A stretch of 64,000 nt of DNA, from positions 4,402,001 through 4,466,000 of the forward strand of contig CM074763.1 in NCBI GenBank assembly GCA_037355855.1, given 5' to 3'. Positions 33,068-45,455 of the stretch are shown here, in pieces. Numbering within the stretch: the first letter of the stretch is position 1; each line of letters begins with the position of its first letter. The position numbers and the translations under genes are program-made. The notes beneath the pieces are model-generated. The model was not told where the DNA came from and ran no database searches. It saw nothing but the letters and a program-made list of their open reading frames with translations. Source of the stretch: Pseudo-nitzschia pungens (lineage: Eukaryota > Bacillariophyta > Bacillariophyceae > Bacillariales > Bacillariaceae).

Positions 33068-36000
33068 TCATTGCAACTTTACGGTTCCGTTCATATTGAC
33101 TTGCATGATTGGAAAGGGACCAAGCTTCCTGGGTTGTAGCTTGTCCGGATCTGGCTCTTGGATCCATACCTTGTCATTGACTTGGAAGGTGTGGTTGATA
33201 AGCTTGGCATTATCTCTGAGTAGATTCTTGTTAATCCCTTGTTGCCGGAGCTGTTGCAGAGCTAACAGGTTGGATGTTAGTGGCAGATCAATCAGCATGT
33301 CCCGATTGAATACTAGGGACCCTGGTGATGCCTGTAAGGCAGCGTTGACAGCACATCGAGAGGCATGCATGCAAGTTGCCAGGGCATTATCCATGAGCTG
33401 ACTGGCTCTGGTGTTGACTTGAGGGGGATTTACATGAACTAATACTCTGAGAATATCAGCAACTGTATGGTGGACTCTTTCACAGATGGCATTAGATTGG
33501 GGATTCTTCACTGTAGTGGGAATGGACTGAATTCCATACTGCTTGAGAGTAGTCTGGAACTCAGCGCCTAGAAGCTCGCCACCATTGTCATGAACGCATC
33601 TGATAGGTCTTGGGTATCTTGAAAGCCAACAGTTCTTGAATTGATCAGAGACATGCTGAGAAGATTTGTCTCTGATCCGGATGATCTCCAGTAGGTTGGT
33701 GACTGGATCAATACAAGTTAGGGCTTTGAAATTGTAGTTCTTGCCCTGAGCTGTAATCTTCCATGGGCCTATAAGATCCACATGTATCTCGTTGAATGGA
33801 GCTAGTGGGGCTTCTTTCGGTGGTAGTTTGCCATATTTGGAGTGTTGGTTCTTGTATTTAATGCAGCTGTCGGGGCAGATGTAAGTCTTGCAAAGATTGG
33901 ATAGATTGTCAATGTAGAATCGCGAGGAGATAGTTTGATATAGTCTGGTGGATCCACAATGACCCAACAGAAGGTGATACCATTTAATGGTATCATTCGA
34001 GAGAGAACTTGGTATGTATATGCGCCAGTTGTCTGGGTTCGACTGGTTGGCATAGCAGAGGATATTATTGCCCTCTAATTCTTGATAGAAGAAGGCTTTG
34101 GATTGAGTCTTGAACTTGATGGTAGGATCTTTCTGTTGATGAAGATAGATATTGGAATAGTTCACTGGGCATTCCAGGTCTTGGTTGTTTGGTAGGTTAA
34201 CTAGACACTCATTGTTCAGCAAGCAGGCTTGTAATTCGCTGTCTGCGTCATTGCATAAGTGCTGAAATAGGTTCGGGAACTCTGCTAGAAACAGTTCTTC
34301 ATCTTGTTTGGGGACTTCAAGTTTCAAGAAATCGATTAAGGTGCCCTTTGAGAGGGCTTTCTTCCCTTCAGTAGGTGGATCCATCCGGGGGAGTCTGGAG
34401 AAGGCATCAGCAAGAACATTCTTCTTGCCTTCAACATAGGTGAGATTGACACCAAATTCTTCAAGGAATAGCCTCCACCGGAGGACTCGTTGGACTGATA
34501 AGGTTCTGAAGGTAAGGTTCTTATGGTCAGTGTATACATTGATGACACCGCCAAGTAGCATTTTTTTGTACTCTTTGCAGCAGAGTACGATTGCGAGGAG
34601 TTCTTTCTCCATAGTAGTATAATTCTTCTGGGCATCAGATAGTTTCTTGGACCAGTATGCAATAGGCTTGCCATCTTGTAGTATAGCAGCACCAAGTTGC
34701 AGGTCGGAGGCATCAGTGTACAGTTCAAAGGGCTTGTTAAGGTCTGGATAGGTGTTCAGCGCATCCGCTGCCACCATTGCTTTCATCTCTTGAAAGGCTT
34801 TGTCTTGAGCAGGACCCCAAGTGAAAGCTGAGGGAGCTTTCCTTTGCTTGCCTTTGATGGCAGCTGCTTGAGGGGTCTTGGGGGTCCCTGTTATATCAAA
34901 TAGAGGAGCTAGGACATGAGATCTGCGAGGCCACATATCTCTGTAGTATCCTACTGCTCCTAGGAAGGACTTGACTTGGGTCACAGTTCTTGGCCAGTCC
35001 ATGTGTAGGATTGCTTCTATCTTCTTTCTCCATGGCTTAACTGCTGTAGGAGTCATCCAGTATCCAAGGAAGTCAGTCTCTTGTACAGCCCAGTCGCACT
35101 TGAGTGGGTTGCACTTGAGTCCATTTTGATTGAGCCGGTCTAAGATTTTGTCAATGGTCTTCATGTGTAGATCAAAGGATCCATTGGTCCAGACCCCTAT
35201 ATCATCGATATAAACAGTGCAGTCAGTGTCTTGTAGGATATCTTCCATAAGTTGCTGGGCAACATCTGGAGAGACTTTGACTCCCATTGGTAGTCTTTGA
35301 TATTCATAGCAGCCATATGGTGTCACTATGGTACAGAGTTTCTTGCTCGCATCATCCAGTTCAAAGCAGTAGTATTGCATGGACAAGTCAATCTTGGTGA
35401 AGTGAGTGTACTTGCCTCGCTTGTTCATGATGTCCTGTATCCGGGGGATTGGATAAGGGCGTCTCTCAAGGAGTTCATTGAGTTCTCTGAAGTCTGATAC
35501 CCATCTAACTCTGTTGTCCTTCTTTGGAACAATAAAGGTAGGGAATGCCCATTCAGCTGGTCCAGTGCATCGCTTGAGGACTCCATCGTTACAAAGATTC
35601 TGGAGCTCCCTTTTGAATAGGTCTTCTCTTTTGTATGCAACTGGATAAGGCTTCTTGTGTATGGGCTTGGATCCAGGCTTCAGTCTTAGAGAGATCTTCT
35701 TGTGAGGGTATTTGCCAAGTTCTCCATTGAAGACGTTAGGGTACTTGCTTAATATTGCTTGGAACTGCTGCTGCTCTGTTGTGGACATGTGGAACTGCTG
35801 CTTGGCCACTGTTGATGGATCTGTTTCTTGGTAGGCTCGGTCTAGAATAACCTTGGACTTGTATGGATTGGCAAAGGAGAGGTCGTCAGCAACGAGTTCG
35901 GCGTCTTCTAGTTCTTCCATGAGCATGGTGTGGTTGGTCTCATGATATAGGGACGTGTCCTTCATAGGAATGGTTCGATCCATCCACTGAACTGCTCCTT

Positions 36001-36847
36001 CTTTGAATAGGAGATTGATCTTTGCTAGGTGGAGGAAGTCTCTGCCTAGTATCAAATCATATTTGCAGTTCGGGGAATGGAAGAGCCTTGCTTCTTGTTT
36101 GTCAATGGTGTAGTTGCCACCAAACTCTTGTAGCTTGACGTTCTTCATGATGATATATTCTGTAGTATCGAAGCTGCCATTGGCTGTAGTGGTAAGGACT
36201 TGGTGTTTGCTTCTGATTGGTAGGGTTCCGAATGGTAGGGCTCTTTTGTTGATTAGAGTTCCGGAGGATCCACTATCTAGGAGCGCGAGTAGTGGTTTTG
36301 ATTTCGTTGGTATGCCTTGTATGTACTGTACTGAAGTTAAAAGAATAGGAGCCACGTTGCTCTTATTTGATGCCTGTTCTGCTGTATTTCCAGCAGTTGA
36401 CAGCAGCTTTAAATAATTTTGCTCCAGCGCACCTCCTTTGGTGAAGTCTTTGGATTTTTTGGTATTGCAATAGAGATTTTTTGCTGTACCTGTGGACCAA
36501 TTCCTTGCCAGGGACAAGAGTGGTCTATTTATTGCTGCTGTACTATTCTTTGCGTCGGTTGTACCCTTGGATCGATTCGGTTGTGTTCGATTCGTATCCA
36601 TTGTATCGTTCGTTCCGGAGAATCGAACTGTTTTTGTTTTTGTTGCTGCGTTCGCAGGCTTTGCTGAGCGTTCAACAGGAATACTCCATCCTGTAGGTTC
36701 CTTCCCCTCTTTATCTGGGAGATCTCCTCCATGCGTCATCCCAGACAGCAGGGCTGTGCTGGCATCCAGTTCCTGGGGAGCTGGAGGCAAGGTGATTGCT
36801 GGTTTTGGTGAAGCCGGGGGCTTCTTAGGCCGGGAGGCCTTGGAGAT
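33068..36847 (-). pseudogene. pol: Gypsy family A pol, C terminus cut by a nonsense codon
   Basis: Open in the gag frame from just after the gag stop at 36848 down to 33068. Protease: LLDSGSSGTL. RT: VSDFRELN and VYIDDIGVWT near 35200. RNase H: LYTDASDLQLGAA. Integrase: LLGHCGSTRLYQ...CKTYICPDSC, Asp in HVDLIGPWK, Asp in CVHDNGGELLGAEF and Glu in NAICERVHH. The stop at 33068-33070 is TGA after TVKLQ; other copies read on (KLQKTPSVVKTVNIRKL), and the same frame here continues with TPSVVETVNIRKLTPYWEP, so about 45 codons are lost. All catalytic motifs are upstream of the stop, so activity may be retained. Confidence 0.85.
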
Positions 36848-39800
36848 TCAGGGGAGCCACACGATTTCCCCATCGATGCTCCGTTCTGTTCTTCCACCAT
36901 AGTTGGCATGATATTCTTCAATCGCAGCCTCTTGGGCTGCATTGATGTGGGCTTGGAAGGTCTCGTTGCTTCCTGGGATCATAAGAGCGTGTGTATGAGT
37001 GTGGAAGGATTCAGTTTGATTTCCCGAGCCCTTGTTGTGGTTCTTAGAGAACCGGTTCTTGGGGCACTCAGACCAATCGTGATTGTGACCGGGAATCCTG
37101 CAGGGATTGGACTTTTTCTTGTTCTGGTTCCCTTTGTGGTTGGAATTATTGCGCTTACGAGAGTTGCTGTTGTTCGAGCGCTTCTGCTGTTGTTTGTTGT
37201 TGTTCTTGTTGTTTTTCTTGTTAGCTTGGCGCTCGTGGCAGCTCATGTAGTCCACGATGTGTTGGACTGTGGTCCCTTCTTGGATTCCACTGTGGATAAT
37301 GCCATAGCTCTCGATCCATGCTGAGGGAAAGGAATGGAGGAGGATGGTGAGTTTCTCCACTCTAGATAGGGGCGCGCTGCTCCCATCTAACTTTTGGGTG
37401 TATTTCATGAGGATAAGGATCCGGTCTGCATGCTCTTTGCATGAGACGGAAGGGGTCTTCCGACATTCAGCGCTTCGAAGATAAGTATGCATGATGTCCC
37501 TAGCATCTCTTGCGTTGCAGTAGAGCTTGGTGAAGTCTAGGAAGGCTTGGTCATATCCACCAATCTCCTCTTGCTCGTATTGGTATTCTTCTGGATCCAG
37601 TGGGTCCTTTATCATGTCGTTCCATTTGCTTTGAGCGTCCGTGACTAGGCAGCGACTGAAGTGTGTGAGGTATACGTTGATTGGTAGTCTCAGGAGCTTT
37701 GCTGCGTTTCTGAAAGACTCCTCCACAAAGAGCAGTTCTTCTAATCCTCCGGTTTCAGTAAAAAGGGGGACCTTCATGCTGTTGGTTCGGTCCTCGTCGA
37801 CATTGTACAGGGTGAAGTATAATATAATATACTTATTTAAGTAGGAAAATCCACCGAAGGTGGTTAAAAGCTACTCAGTCTGTAACCAGACTTTATCGTT
37901 GCCTCAATCGAAGAGAGGTTAGGCCCCAAGTTGTAGAACGACGCGCCGCCTCAACCATGGGGAATAGGCCCCAGGTTGTAAGGACGGCTATTTTGCAAAC
38001 GAACCTTGGTAAGAAACAGGAAAAAAAACGAACCAGTCCAGAGCACAACAGACACTGCTGTTGCAAAGCGTACAGGAAACGGGGTAACAAGAACGTGAAA
38101 GGGAAAGACACAAGCAAAACTGTCCCTCCAATGCTGGTGTGCAGCATCCGTAATGCTAGTGGTCAGCTGACACAAGCAAAACCCTGACTAGATACATGGT
38201 ATCTGTAATGCTAGTGGTCAGCGTACAAAAGCAAAACTCCTCTCTGAATGCTGGATTGCAGCATCACCAGTAATGCGAGTAGTCATCCCCAAACACATCC
38301 CGAACCACATTCCTTACCACTGTATGGTACATAAAGTACAGAGCCTACTACCAAATTCAGAACAGCTGTCCTCCTGTTCGAACTTAGTAGTAGCCGGAAA
38401 CACGTAGAGGCGGTGGAGCCTACTACCAAATTCAAATTCGTAACAGCTGGCCTTCTGTTCGAACTTGAACTTGCTCTCCTGTAGTAGCTTGGAAACAGGG
38501 CCTTTAAGTGAAAACACTTATGGACCATCAGGGCTGTAGGCTTGAAAACAGGTCTCTGCTGTACTGTGAACTGGAGGGGTATATAATGGTGGTGAAGCGT
38601 TAAGTAACATGTACTTAGCAGCTGTGGGGCTTGGGTCATAAAAACAGTAGGTCCATTATCGAAAACAGTTATGGACTATCAGGGCAGTAGACTTGAAAAC
38701 AGATGACAGTTGAAGTGTGCATCTGAGAGGGTTATGTAGGTAGGAGAGCCTTAAGCAAGCTGTACTTAGCGGCTTTGGGGCTTGGGTCAGGAAATAGTAG
38801 GACCTTAAGTGAGAACACTTATGGTCCAGCAGGGCAGTAGACTTGAAAACAGATGACAGTTGAAGTGTGCATCTGAGAGGTATATGTAGGTAGGAGAGCC
38901 TTAAGCAAGCTGTACTTAGCGGCTTTGGGGCTTGGGTAAGGAAACAGTAGGACCATAAGCGAAAACACTTATGGTCCATCAGGGCAGTAGACTTGAAAAC
39001 AGATGACAGTTGAAGAATGCATCTGAGAGGTATATGTAGGTAGGGGAGCCTTAAGCAAACTGTACTTAGTGGCTTTGGGGCTTGGGTCAGGAAACAGTAG
39101 GACCATAAGCGAAAACACTTAGGGTCCATCAGGGCAGTAGACTTGGAAACAGATGACATTTATACAGTACACCTGAGAGGGTTATGTAGGTGGTGGAGCC
39201 TTAAGCAAACTGTACTTAGCGGCTTTGGGGCTTGGGTCAAGAAACAGTAGGACCATAAGTGAAAACACTTAGGGTCCAGCAGGGCAATGGACTTGAAAAC
39301 AGATGACAGAATTTCTTTTTTTAAAAAAAGATTCCTACAGTGGAAGGGGCTGTTCGTGAACTTCGACTTGAAAAGACTTAAGAGGACTCAGCAAGGAACT
39401 TCGAAGAATGTAGAACATTAAGTGAGAATCACTTAAGCAGCTTGGAAACAGTGTAGAACATTAAGTATAAGATATACTTAAGGGCCTTGGAATGGAGCTG
39501 GGAAACAGATCGAAGCAGAAATACAACGTTGTTGTCGGTTTTGCTGTACGGTAGAATCTGTACTGGAAGTGCTGTAGAAAATTATGTGTCGGTTTGCTGC
39601 TGCTGCTGCTGCTCGATCGGCCGCCGAGTGGTGAATTGGCAACCAAAGCAACCAAACGAAGCATCCAGCAACTGAACCGATAGCAGAAACGAAGAGCGCA
39701 GGTCTTGGTTAATACATGTAGGTCCTGGGGTTGTGATTGGGGGTGTATAAGGGAGCGAAATATCGCATGGTAAAGTTGTGTAGAAATCTACGTATTTTTA

Positions 39801-39935
39801 GTACTGGAACATCGGAACGTCGGACAAAATGCGCTTCGCGCAAATTGTGACATTGTACAGGGTGAAGAGTTTTGGCTTGGTTCGATCGAAGGAGCTCTTG
39901 TAGGCAATAGGAGGATCTCTGTAGATTCCGGCCAT
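36848..39935 (-). pseudogene. gag: Gypsy family A gag, split by a LINE-derived insert
   Basis: The start MAGIYRDPP is at 39935-39933. The first 29 or so codons end at the 19-bp TSD of the insert (39849-39867), and the frame resumes at 37817 and runs to 36848. The CHHC knuckle CRIPGHNHDWSECPKN is near 37080, after a Lys/Asn-rich stretch. The end is a TGA at 36848-36850 (EIVWLP, stop, ISKASRPKK), in frame with pol. The gag of the copy at 8594 has no stop at this place, so this one may be a mutation rather than a recoding site. Confidence 0.8.
37818..39848 (-). mobile_element. ORF-less LINE-derived element with 19-bp TSD (copy 2)
   Basis: Minus-strand copy of the element at 10994-12951, bounded by the TSD GACATTGTACAGGGTGAAG (37799-37817 and 39849-39867). 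The 5' end at 39848 carries the GCGCGAAGCGC and TTTGTCCGACG phrases. The 3' end at 37818 has both hairpins and an AT-rich tail. Monomer marks fall at 38701, 38851, 39001, 39151 and 39301, exactly 150 bp apart. No protein-coding capacity. Confidence 0.9.
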
Positions 39936-40068
39936 GGTTGAAGGAGTTAGTTGGATAAGGAGGTTGCTCTTGTCAGGGATACAAGTTGCCTCTCTTGTTG
40001 AGGCTGTTGCTTTGGTTTTTGTGAGAGTTCAGTACTGAATTCTACTACTGTTCCTACGTGAAAGCGGA

Positions 40069-40080
40069 CAGTAATTACTG
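40069..40080. promoter_or_regulatory. Palindrome at the primer-binding position, family A
   Basis: CAGTAATTACTG abuts the 5' LTR exactly as at 9882-9893 in the other family A element. Confidence 0.6.
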
Positions 40081-40391
40081 TGTAACACTCTAAGGTAGAA
40101 ATTTCGGAGTAGTATGAATAATTGTGTGTTATTTCACTTTACGAGATGGGATTGAAATTAGAGAGAGGAAATAATGAGCGATGAGGTCATCGCGACCTTC
40201 TCATATAATAACCATCCCTGTATATAACATATATTCCGTATGTAACCTTAATCGTATAATCGCTCTCTTCTGCATGTCTGTTTGCACATACCAGATATCC
40301 ATACATGGATACCTTATATATATTTGAATCCCATGTGGGATTCGGTTAATTATCAATTCGTAACCCTACTAGCCTACGCTAGCATGTTACA
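40081..40391 (-). repeat. 5' LTR, family A
   Basis: 311 bp, two or so differences from 32577-32887; TSD CATCC follows at 40392-40396. Confidence 0.92.
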
Positions 40392-40871
40392 CATCCCTGT
40401 CATTAGTATTGTTGGAATTGTCACCCATGGTTGGGGCAGTGGAATGGTCCAAATTGTTTGAACTGATGTTATTGGCATTAGCATTGTTGGTATTGTCACC
40501 CATGGTTGGGGCAGTGGAATGGTCTGAATTGTTTGAACTGATAGGATTGGCATTCGAATCCTCCAAATTGTTTGAATTTTCATGTTGTTGGTGTTCGTGG
40601 AGTTGAAGCACAACCATGGGCCAATCTGGTAATGGATTGTTGGATGGCAGACTAGGAGGTAGGGTCCATCCATTTGCTGCGGACTCAGACTCAGTTTCTG
40701 ATCGTTGTGCTTGTTCCTCTGTGGAAGCATGCCGTTTGCGTCCGGAGGTGGGGCTCTCAGTTTCCTCTTCTGGTTCCAATGCTTGCCCAGGGGGGGAAGG
40801 GTAGATCTTCTTCTATTTGTGGAGCGTCGTGACCCAGATGTAATGCCTCTTTTCCTTTTGTGCCTCGCCAT
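40392..40871 (-). pseudogene. Second interrupted host gene, 5' part
   Basis: The start MARHKRKRGITSGS is at 40871. The frame shifts at a run of seven G (plus strand, about 40791-40797) into the frame that begins EPEEETESPTSGRK, which then runs to the gypsy insertion. The N terminus is basic, followed by a Ser/Glu stretch and an Asn-rich stretch with two copies of a 72-bp unit (HSTAPTMGDN twice). The single-base slip may be real or a sequencing error. No family recognised. Confidence 0.55.
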
Positions 40872-42689
40872 GATGTATCTGCAGATAGGATCGACCGATT
40901 GCTATTCCCTGATTGTTAAATTGATTATTAAAGATAGACATTGATTTGATTGTTGTGGAAGGGAACGACGCGTCAAAATACTACACTCGACTGTGTCTGA
41001 GCAGATTGAATTATGCTGATTCATCTTAAAACCTTTCGAAGCCACAAAACATTAGGCAGTGGCTCAATTGGAGGAGTTCATCTCAAAATGTTCATCAAAA
41101 TGTTGTCACGATCGTATGATGCACAACCATTTCTCCCCACCATGGGACTTTGCTGGAAATGAACCGTTTCAAACAGAAAAAAAACATTGTGAAATGGCCT
41201 TTACATTCACAGTTGTAAACCTAACGGTAAGGTGGAAACAACGCTACTCCTTCCACTTCATAAAAAATAAAAAATTCTACATATATCCCTGTACAATTTG
41301 TACTGGAAAATCGAATTTTTTGATTGGCTCTTTCAAAGTACAGTATATGATGTGTACGGTACTGTAATAGTATTAACGTGTATGAGTACTTTGCGCCAAA
41401 AATTTTGTATCAGTAACATACGTACAGTCAACAGTGTACTGGGAACCTACACATCCCCTGCCTACCATGTCATTTTTTTTCTCAGCATGTAGACTTAGTA
41501 CTGTAAGGTACGTACGTGTCTGTCTTTTTTTCTGTGAAGTAAGTTACGTCATTGTCGGTGAATTTTCTGCCCCACATCTCCCTCGTCCCAGATGCGTCAT
41601 AATTTTCATTTTCATTTCATTTTATGCATCGGAATATTCTGGCCGGTCCAGTTTAACCTAGCCATCAGGCACCGGGACCATCTCTTTTGAAGAAGACACA
41701 CATGCTGTGGGGAGCTTGAGGTTGGCCACTCTTGCTTTCTGCACTGTTGTCTGATTCATATTCGATTCGATTCGAAAGGGAGGTAGGGTGTGTTGAAGTC
41801 CTGGAACTACCTGGCTTACCCAGATATACGATGTACTGATATTGAAACTGTAAAGATATTCACTCGTCAGTGAAAGAGGGTATAGCAATAACAACAGGCG
41901 CACGTAGTGTGCTGACACATAGTGAGACTACAGGAGGTACTGTCTAGTCTATTGCATACACTCAGTTACTACAAGATACTCTCCTAGAGGTGCATCGGAA
42001 TCATCAGAAGGGGAGGGCTTGATAGGTGTCTTATTTTAAAGGGATAAAATCGTGAATAGTGAATAGTGAATAGTGGAGAGAGCTGAGCAAAGCTCAGCTC
42101 TGTAGTAGCGTGACAGCGCCTCGCTCTCTTGCAGCGCTGTACAGGAGCGTACAGCTCTGTAGGTTCAGTACTGTAGTCTACAGGGTAGCGTTCGGAGTTG
42201 TTTTAGCGAGCGCTAGCTTGCTAGCATGCGCTAACTCGCTTGCTAGCTCGCTTAAGAACTGTCTGGGTCAGGTATCCGGTCATAGTACATATTGTACACC
42301 AATGACCCGACCCCGGCGGTAGCATAGTACCTTAGCATGGTAGGTTAGCATTAGCAACCCTAACCCTGTAGCACTCAGCTACACTGTGCTAGTGCGGATG
42401 CTATACCCGGGGTATGTACAACTGGTATAAATCGTACGCGACAACCCGGTATATATGGAGTTAGCACTCCATAGCACCTTGTAATAAGCCTGTTGCTAAG
42501 CCTGTTGCTAAGCCTGTTGCTAACCATTTAGCACACAGCTCCTAGCACTCAGCTCAGCTCCTAGTGTTGAGCTACCGGGTGCTACCCACTCTAGCCCCAG
42601 TACACTCCTCTACACAGGAGCCCTAGCACCACAGCCTGTAGCATCATCTTGGATATCTTCATAAAACAACAAAAACCAAGATGAAAATC
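40872..42689. other. Long interval without a recognised gene
   Basis: No ORF with a recognisable domain; the longest (41059-41367, 102 codons) has no motif. Notable short patterns: repeated GTGAATA units at 42052-42075, a GCTAGC-rich palindromic patch at 42200-42250, and three copies of AGCCTGTTGCTA at 42487-42525. Nothing else seen. Confidence 0.5.
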
Positions 42690-43040
42690 ACGACTGATCG
42701 GTGCGGAGAGGGACGACGACGACAAAGGTACGATCGCTCCAGAAAGGGACGACATTGACAAAGGAACAATTGCTCCAGAGAGGGATGACGGGGGAAAGAT
42801 CGCTACGATCGCTTCAGACCGGGACGACGAGGGTACTAACAGTTTGTTGTTGTTTTTACTTTTGTCTTTCCACAGAAAAACAACCGATCGGTGCGGAGAG
42901 GGACGATGAGGACGAACAGTACGATCGCTTCAGAGAGGGACGACGGGGGTACGATCGCTACGCTCGCTTCAGAGAGGGACGACGAAGGGTACAATTGCTT
43001 GAGAGATGAACGACGGAGACGGGAACGACGGCAACAATCG
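42690..43040. repeat. Degenerate repeat region upstream of the 43433 gene
   Basis: Several copies of GATCGCTTCAGAGAGGGACGACG-like units at irregular spacing, sharing the GGGACGACG core with the arrays closer to the gene. Confidence 0.7.
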
Positions 43041-43162
43041 GGTACGACAGCACAAGGTATGCCTCATAGTTTCATAAAAATACTCTCTTCTTTTTTCTTT
43101 TATCAAGTAGGTGTCTGTGTCCTCTAGAATCATAACTAACACAAATATTTTTTCATTGGTTG

Positions 43163-43420
43163 TTGCGGAAAGGAGCGATGGATCGATCAAAATACCACGA
43201 TTTTCGGTTGTTGCGAAAAGGATCGACGGATCGGAATACCAATCAAAATACCACAATTTTTGGTTGTTGCAAAAAGGAGTGACGGATTGAACGAAACCAA
43301 GGTTGTTGCAGAAAGGAGCAACAGATCGATTGCAATACCCAGGTTGTTGCATAAAGGAGCAACGAATCGATCGCAATACCCAGGTTGTTGCAGAAAGGAG
43401 CGACGGATCAATTGAAATAC
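43163..43420. repeat. Minisatellite directly upstream of the 43433 gene
   Basis: Six copies of a 40-50 bp unit with the core TTGTTGCAGAAAGGAGCGAC followed by GGATCGATC and an AATACC phrase. The last unit ends 13 bp before the ATG, so the array occupies the 5' UTR or promoter. Confidence 0.85.
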
Positions 43421-43432
43421 CAACCCACCACA

Positions 43433-44788
43433 ATGACGCGTTCCAGCAGGCGAAAGATTGGTGACACAGAGGAGACCAACACTGAACTAAGGGGTGGTAG
43501 ATGCAAGAGAAGGATCGAACAGAAAATCTTGAGCAACAGCACTTTGTGCCAACCGAGCCACTGTATTCTTGGTTCGGTCACAACACTGACACAAAAAGCA
43601 AACCGAGTTGCAAAGGGAACCACAAGCTGCCCAGTGACTGACAACGGCATAACATGCACATCCTGTGGCAATTTTGCTTGCAGAAGATGTCTGCAACTAC
43701 TGTTTGACAGGATGGACAAGGAGAATGTTGGGAATAATACTCTTCCTTTGGTGATACAGCAGATGAAAGAATTGTTACAAAACAACATCAGAGAGGTATC
43801 CACTTGTCATGGATGTATCTATTATGCCCAAAAGGAGCAAGTGATGAGGTCCCATCGGCACTTTGTTGATGTTGCGAGTCGCCGGGTTAGATTGAAGTAT
43901 GATGGGTACCTTGTCCTACCAGAGTATGACTTGCTGATTGACACTCCTTTCGTTTCAGAAAACATTGTCAACTGCCATGGACTGGGCAAGGAACCTGAAC
44001 TTCCAGGAGTGAAACACTTTGTGGTGGGATATGAGCTTGCGCGTCGGATAGCAGAATCAGGAATAACAGCAAAGAAACTTGAATCCAGCTCCATGGTTGA
44101 AACAAGGGTTGAGAAAATTGTGTGCTCCAATATAGTGGATCCCACCAAAACAAGAACTTACATAGTGCAACTGATCATCATTCATGGAAACAAGATGTGC
44201 TGGAATAAGATAAAGGAAACGCCCGAGTACACCATGGAAAGAATCAAACAATCAAGAGTGTTCTCCCGTCGTGACAGGTTGAAGAGATGCCATGTCTCTC
44301 TTATTGTTGGTTCATTCGGTCCCAAAAATGAACATGACGGGAAGCAGAAGTGCAACCTGTTGTTAGCAAGATTCTATCACGGAAGCGATAGACTACAGAT
44401 GAGCCAGAAAGAGGTTCAATCGTTGTTTAAGAAAGTTGAGTCCATGACTGCAAATAACAACATAGAACAGATGCAAAGTGGTGGCAGCAGTGGTGTCTAC
44501 AGAGGACCAACTAGAGCACTCTTCCAGATGCTCGACAACCTAATTGTGACACCAAGGTCTGGAAAGGGGGCTTTTGTTGTTCCCGACCGGCAAACGATTC
44601 ATGTTGATGCTGATGCTGATGCTGATGCAGATGAGGATGAAGATGAAGATGAAGATGAAGATGAGGATGCTGGGGATGGAGATGGGGATGGTCTGATCAA
44701 ACTTGACTTTGGTTCGGATTCACATTCGCTAGGAACAGTGGAAATGGAGGATACGGATGACATTTCAGAGTTTTGGCGCAACCGATAA
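43433..44788 (+). CDS. Hypothetical Cys-rich protein with acidic tail
   Basis: 451 codons from the ATG at 43433 to the TAA at 44786, no intron visible. The N terminus is basic (MTRSSRRKIGD). Residues about 65-95 hold a Cys cluster (CPVTDNGITCTSCGNFACRRCL) and about residue 127 a CHGC pair, together resembling a zinc-binding module of RING or PHD type. The middle is ordinary globular sequence without a domain I recognise. Residues about 388-420 are a run of Asp-Ala, then Asp-Glu, then Asp-Gly pairs coded by GATGCT/GATGAA repeats. I cannot name a function. Intact reading and balanced composition suggest a real gene, though it could belong to a mobile-element family. It sits between two related minisatellites. 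Confidence 0.7.
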   Translation: MTRSSRRKIGDTEETNTELRGGRCKRRIEQKILSNSTLCQPSHCILGSVTTLTQKANRVAKGTTSCPVTDNGITCTSCGNFACRRCLQLLFDRMDKENVGNNTLPLVIQQMKELLQNNIREVSTCHGCIYYAQKEQVMRSHRHFVDVASRRVRLKYDGYLVLPEYDLLIDTPFVSENIVNCHGLGKEPELPGVKHFVVGYELARRIAESGITAKKLESSSMVETRVEKIVCSNIVDPTKTRTYIVQLIIIHGNKMCWNKIKETPEYTMERIKQSRVFSRRDRLKRCHVSLIVGSFGPKNEHDGKQKCNLLLARFYHGSDRLQMSQKEVQSLFKKVESMTANNNIEQMQSGGSSGVYRGPTRALFQMLDNLIVTPRSGKGAFVVPDRQTIHVDADADADADEDEDEDEDEDEDAGDGDGDGLIKLDFGSDSHSLGTVEMEDTDDISEFWRNR

Positions 44789-44821
44789 GGCATGATTTTG
44801 ATTGTAAAACATCAATGAATT

Positions 44822-45455
44822 CGATTGTTACAGGGAACGACGATTGATTGTTACAGGAGGGAGCGACGATTGATTGTTACAGGAGGGAGCGACGATCGAT
44901 CGCAGAACAGCAAAAATTGTTACAGGACGGAGCGACGATGGATCAGAATAGAGCAACAAATTTCAATTGTTACAGGACGGAACGGCGATCGGGGATTTTG
45001 ATTGTTACAGGACGGAGCGACGATCGATCGGAATACTGTAGAGCAACAATTTCAATTGTTACAGGAGGGAGCGACGGTCAGGGATTTCGATTGTTACAGG
45101 ACGGAGCGACGATCGATCGAAGTACAGCAACAATTTCCATTGTTACAGGAGGGAGCGACGGTCTGACATTTCAATTGTTTCAGGACAGAGCAACGATCGA
45201 TTGGAATAGAGCAACAAATTTCAATTGTTACAGGACGGAGCGACAATCGGGGATTTTGATTGTTACAGGACGGAGCGACGATCGATCGGAATACTGTAGA
45301 GCAACAATTTCAATTGTTACAGGAGGGAGCGACGGTCAGGGATTTCGATTGTTACAGGACGGAGCGACGATCGATCGGAATAGAGCAACGAATTCGATTG
45401 TTACAGGAGGGAGCGACGATTGGGGATTTCGATTGTTACAGGACAAAACACCGGT
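44822..45455. repeat. Minisatellite downstream of the 43433 gene
   Basis: About fifteen copies of ATTGTTACAGGACGGAGCGACGATCG-like units, of mixed length, with a higher-order period near 258 bp (the phrase AACAAATTTCAATTG at 44955 and 45213). The core resembles that of the upstream array (TTGTTGCAGAAAGGAGCGACGG). A long ORF across it is a by-product of the repeat. Confidence 0.88.

Larger units (their letters stand above)
32577..40391 (-). mobile_element. Gypsy family A element with nested LINE-derived insert
   Basis: LTRs of 311 bp (32577-32887 and 40081-40391) differ at about two positions and are flanked by the TSD CATCC (32572-32576 and 40392-40396). Gag and pol are on the minus strand. 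The element carries an insertion at 37818-39848 that splits gag near its N terminus. It is itself inserted in the gene of 31814-40871. Confidence 0.93.

Noticed and set aside
36848..36850. In-frame TGA between gag and pol of family A as a recoding site
   Set aside because: The related gag at 8594 has no stop at this place and ends in a different frame from its pol, so the stop is not conserved.
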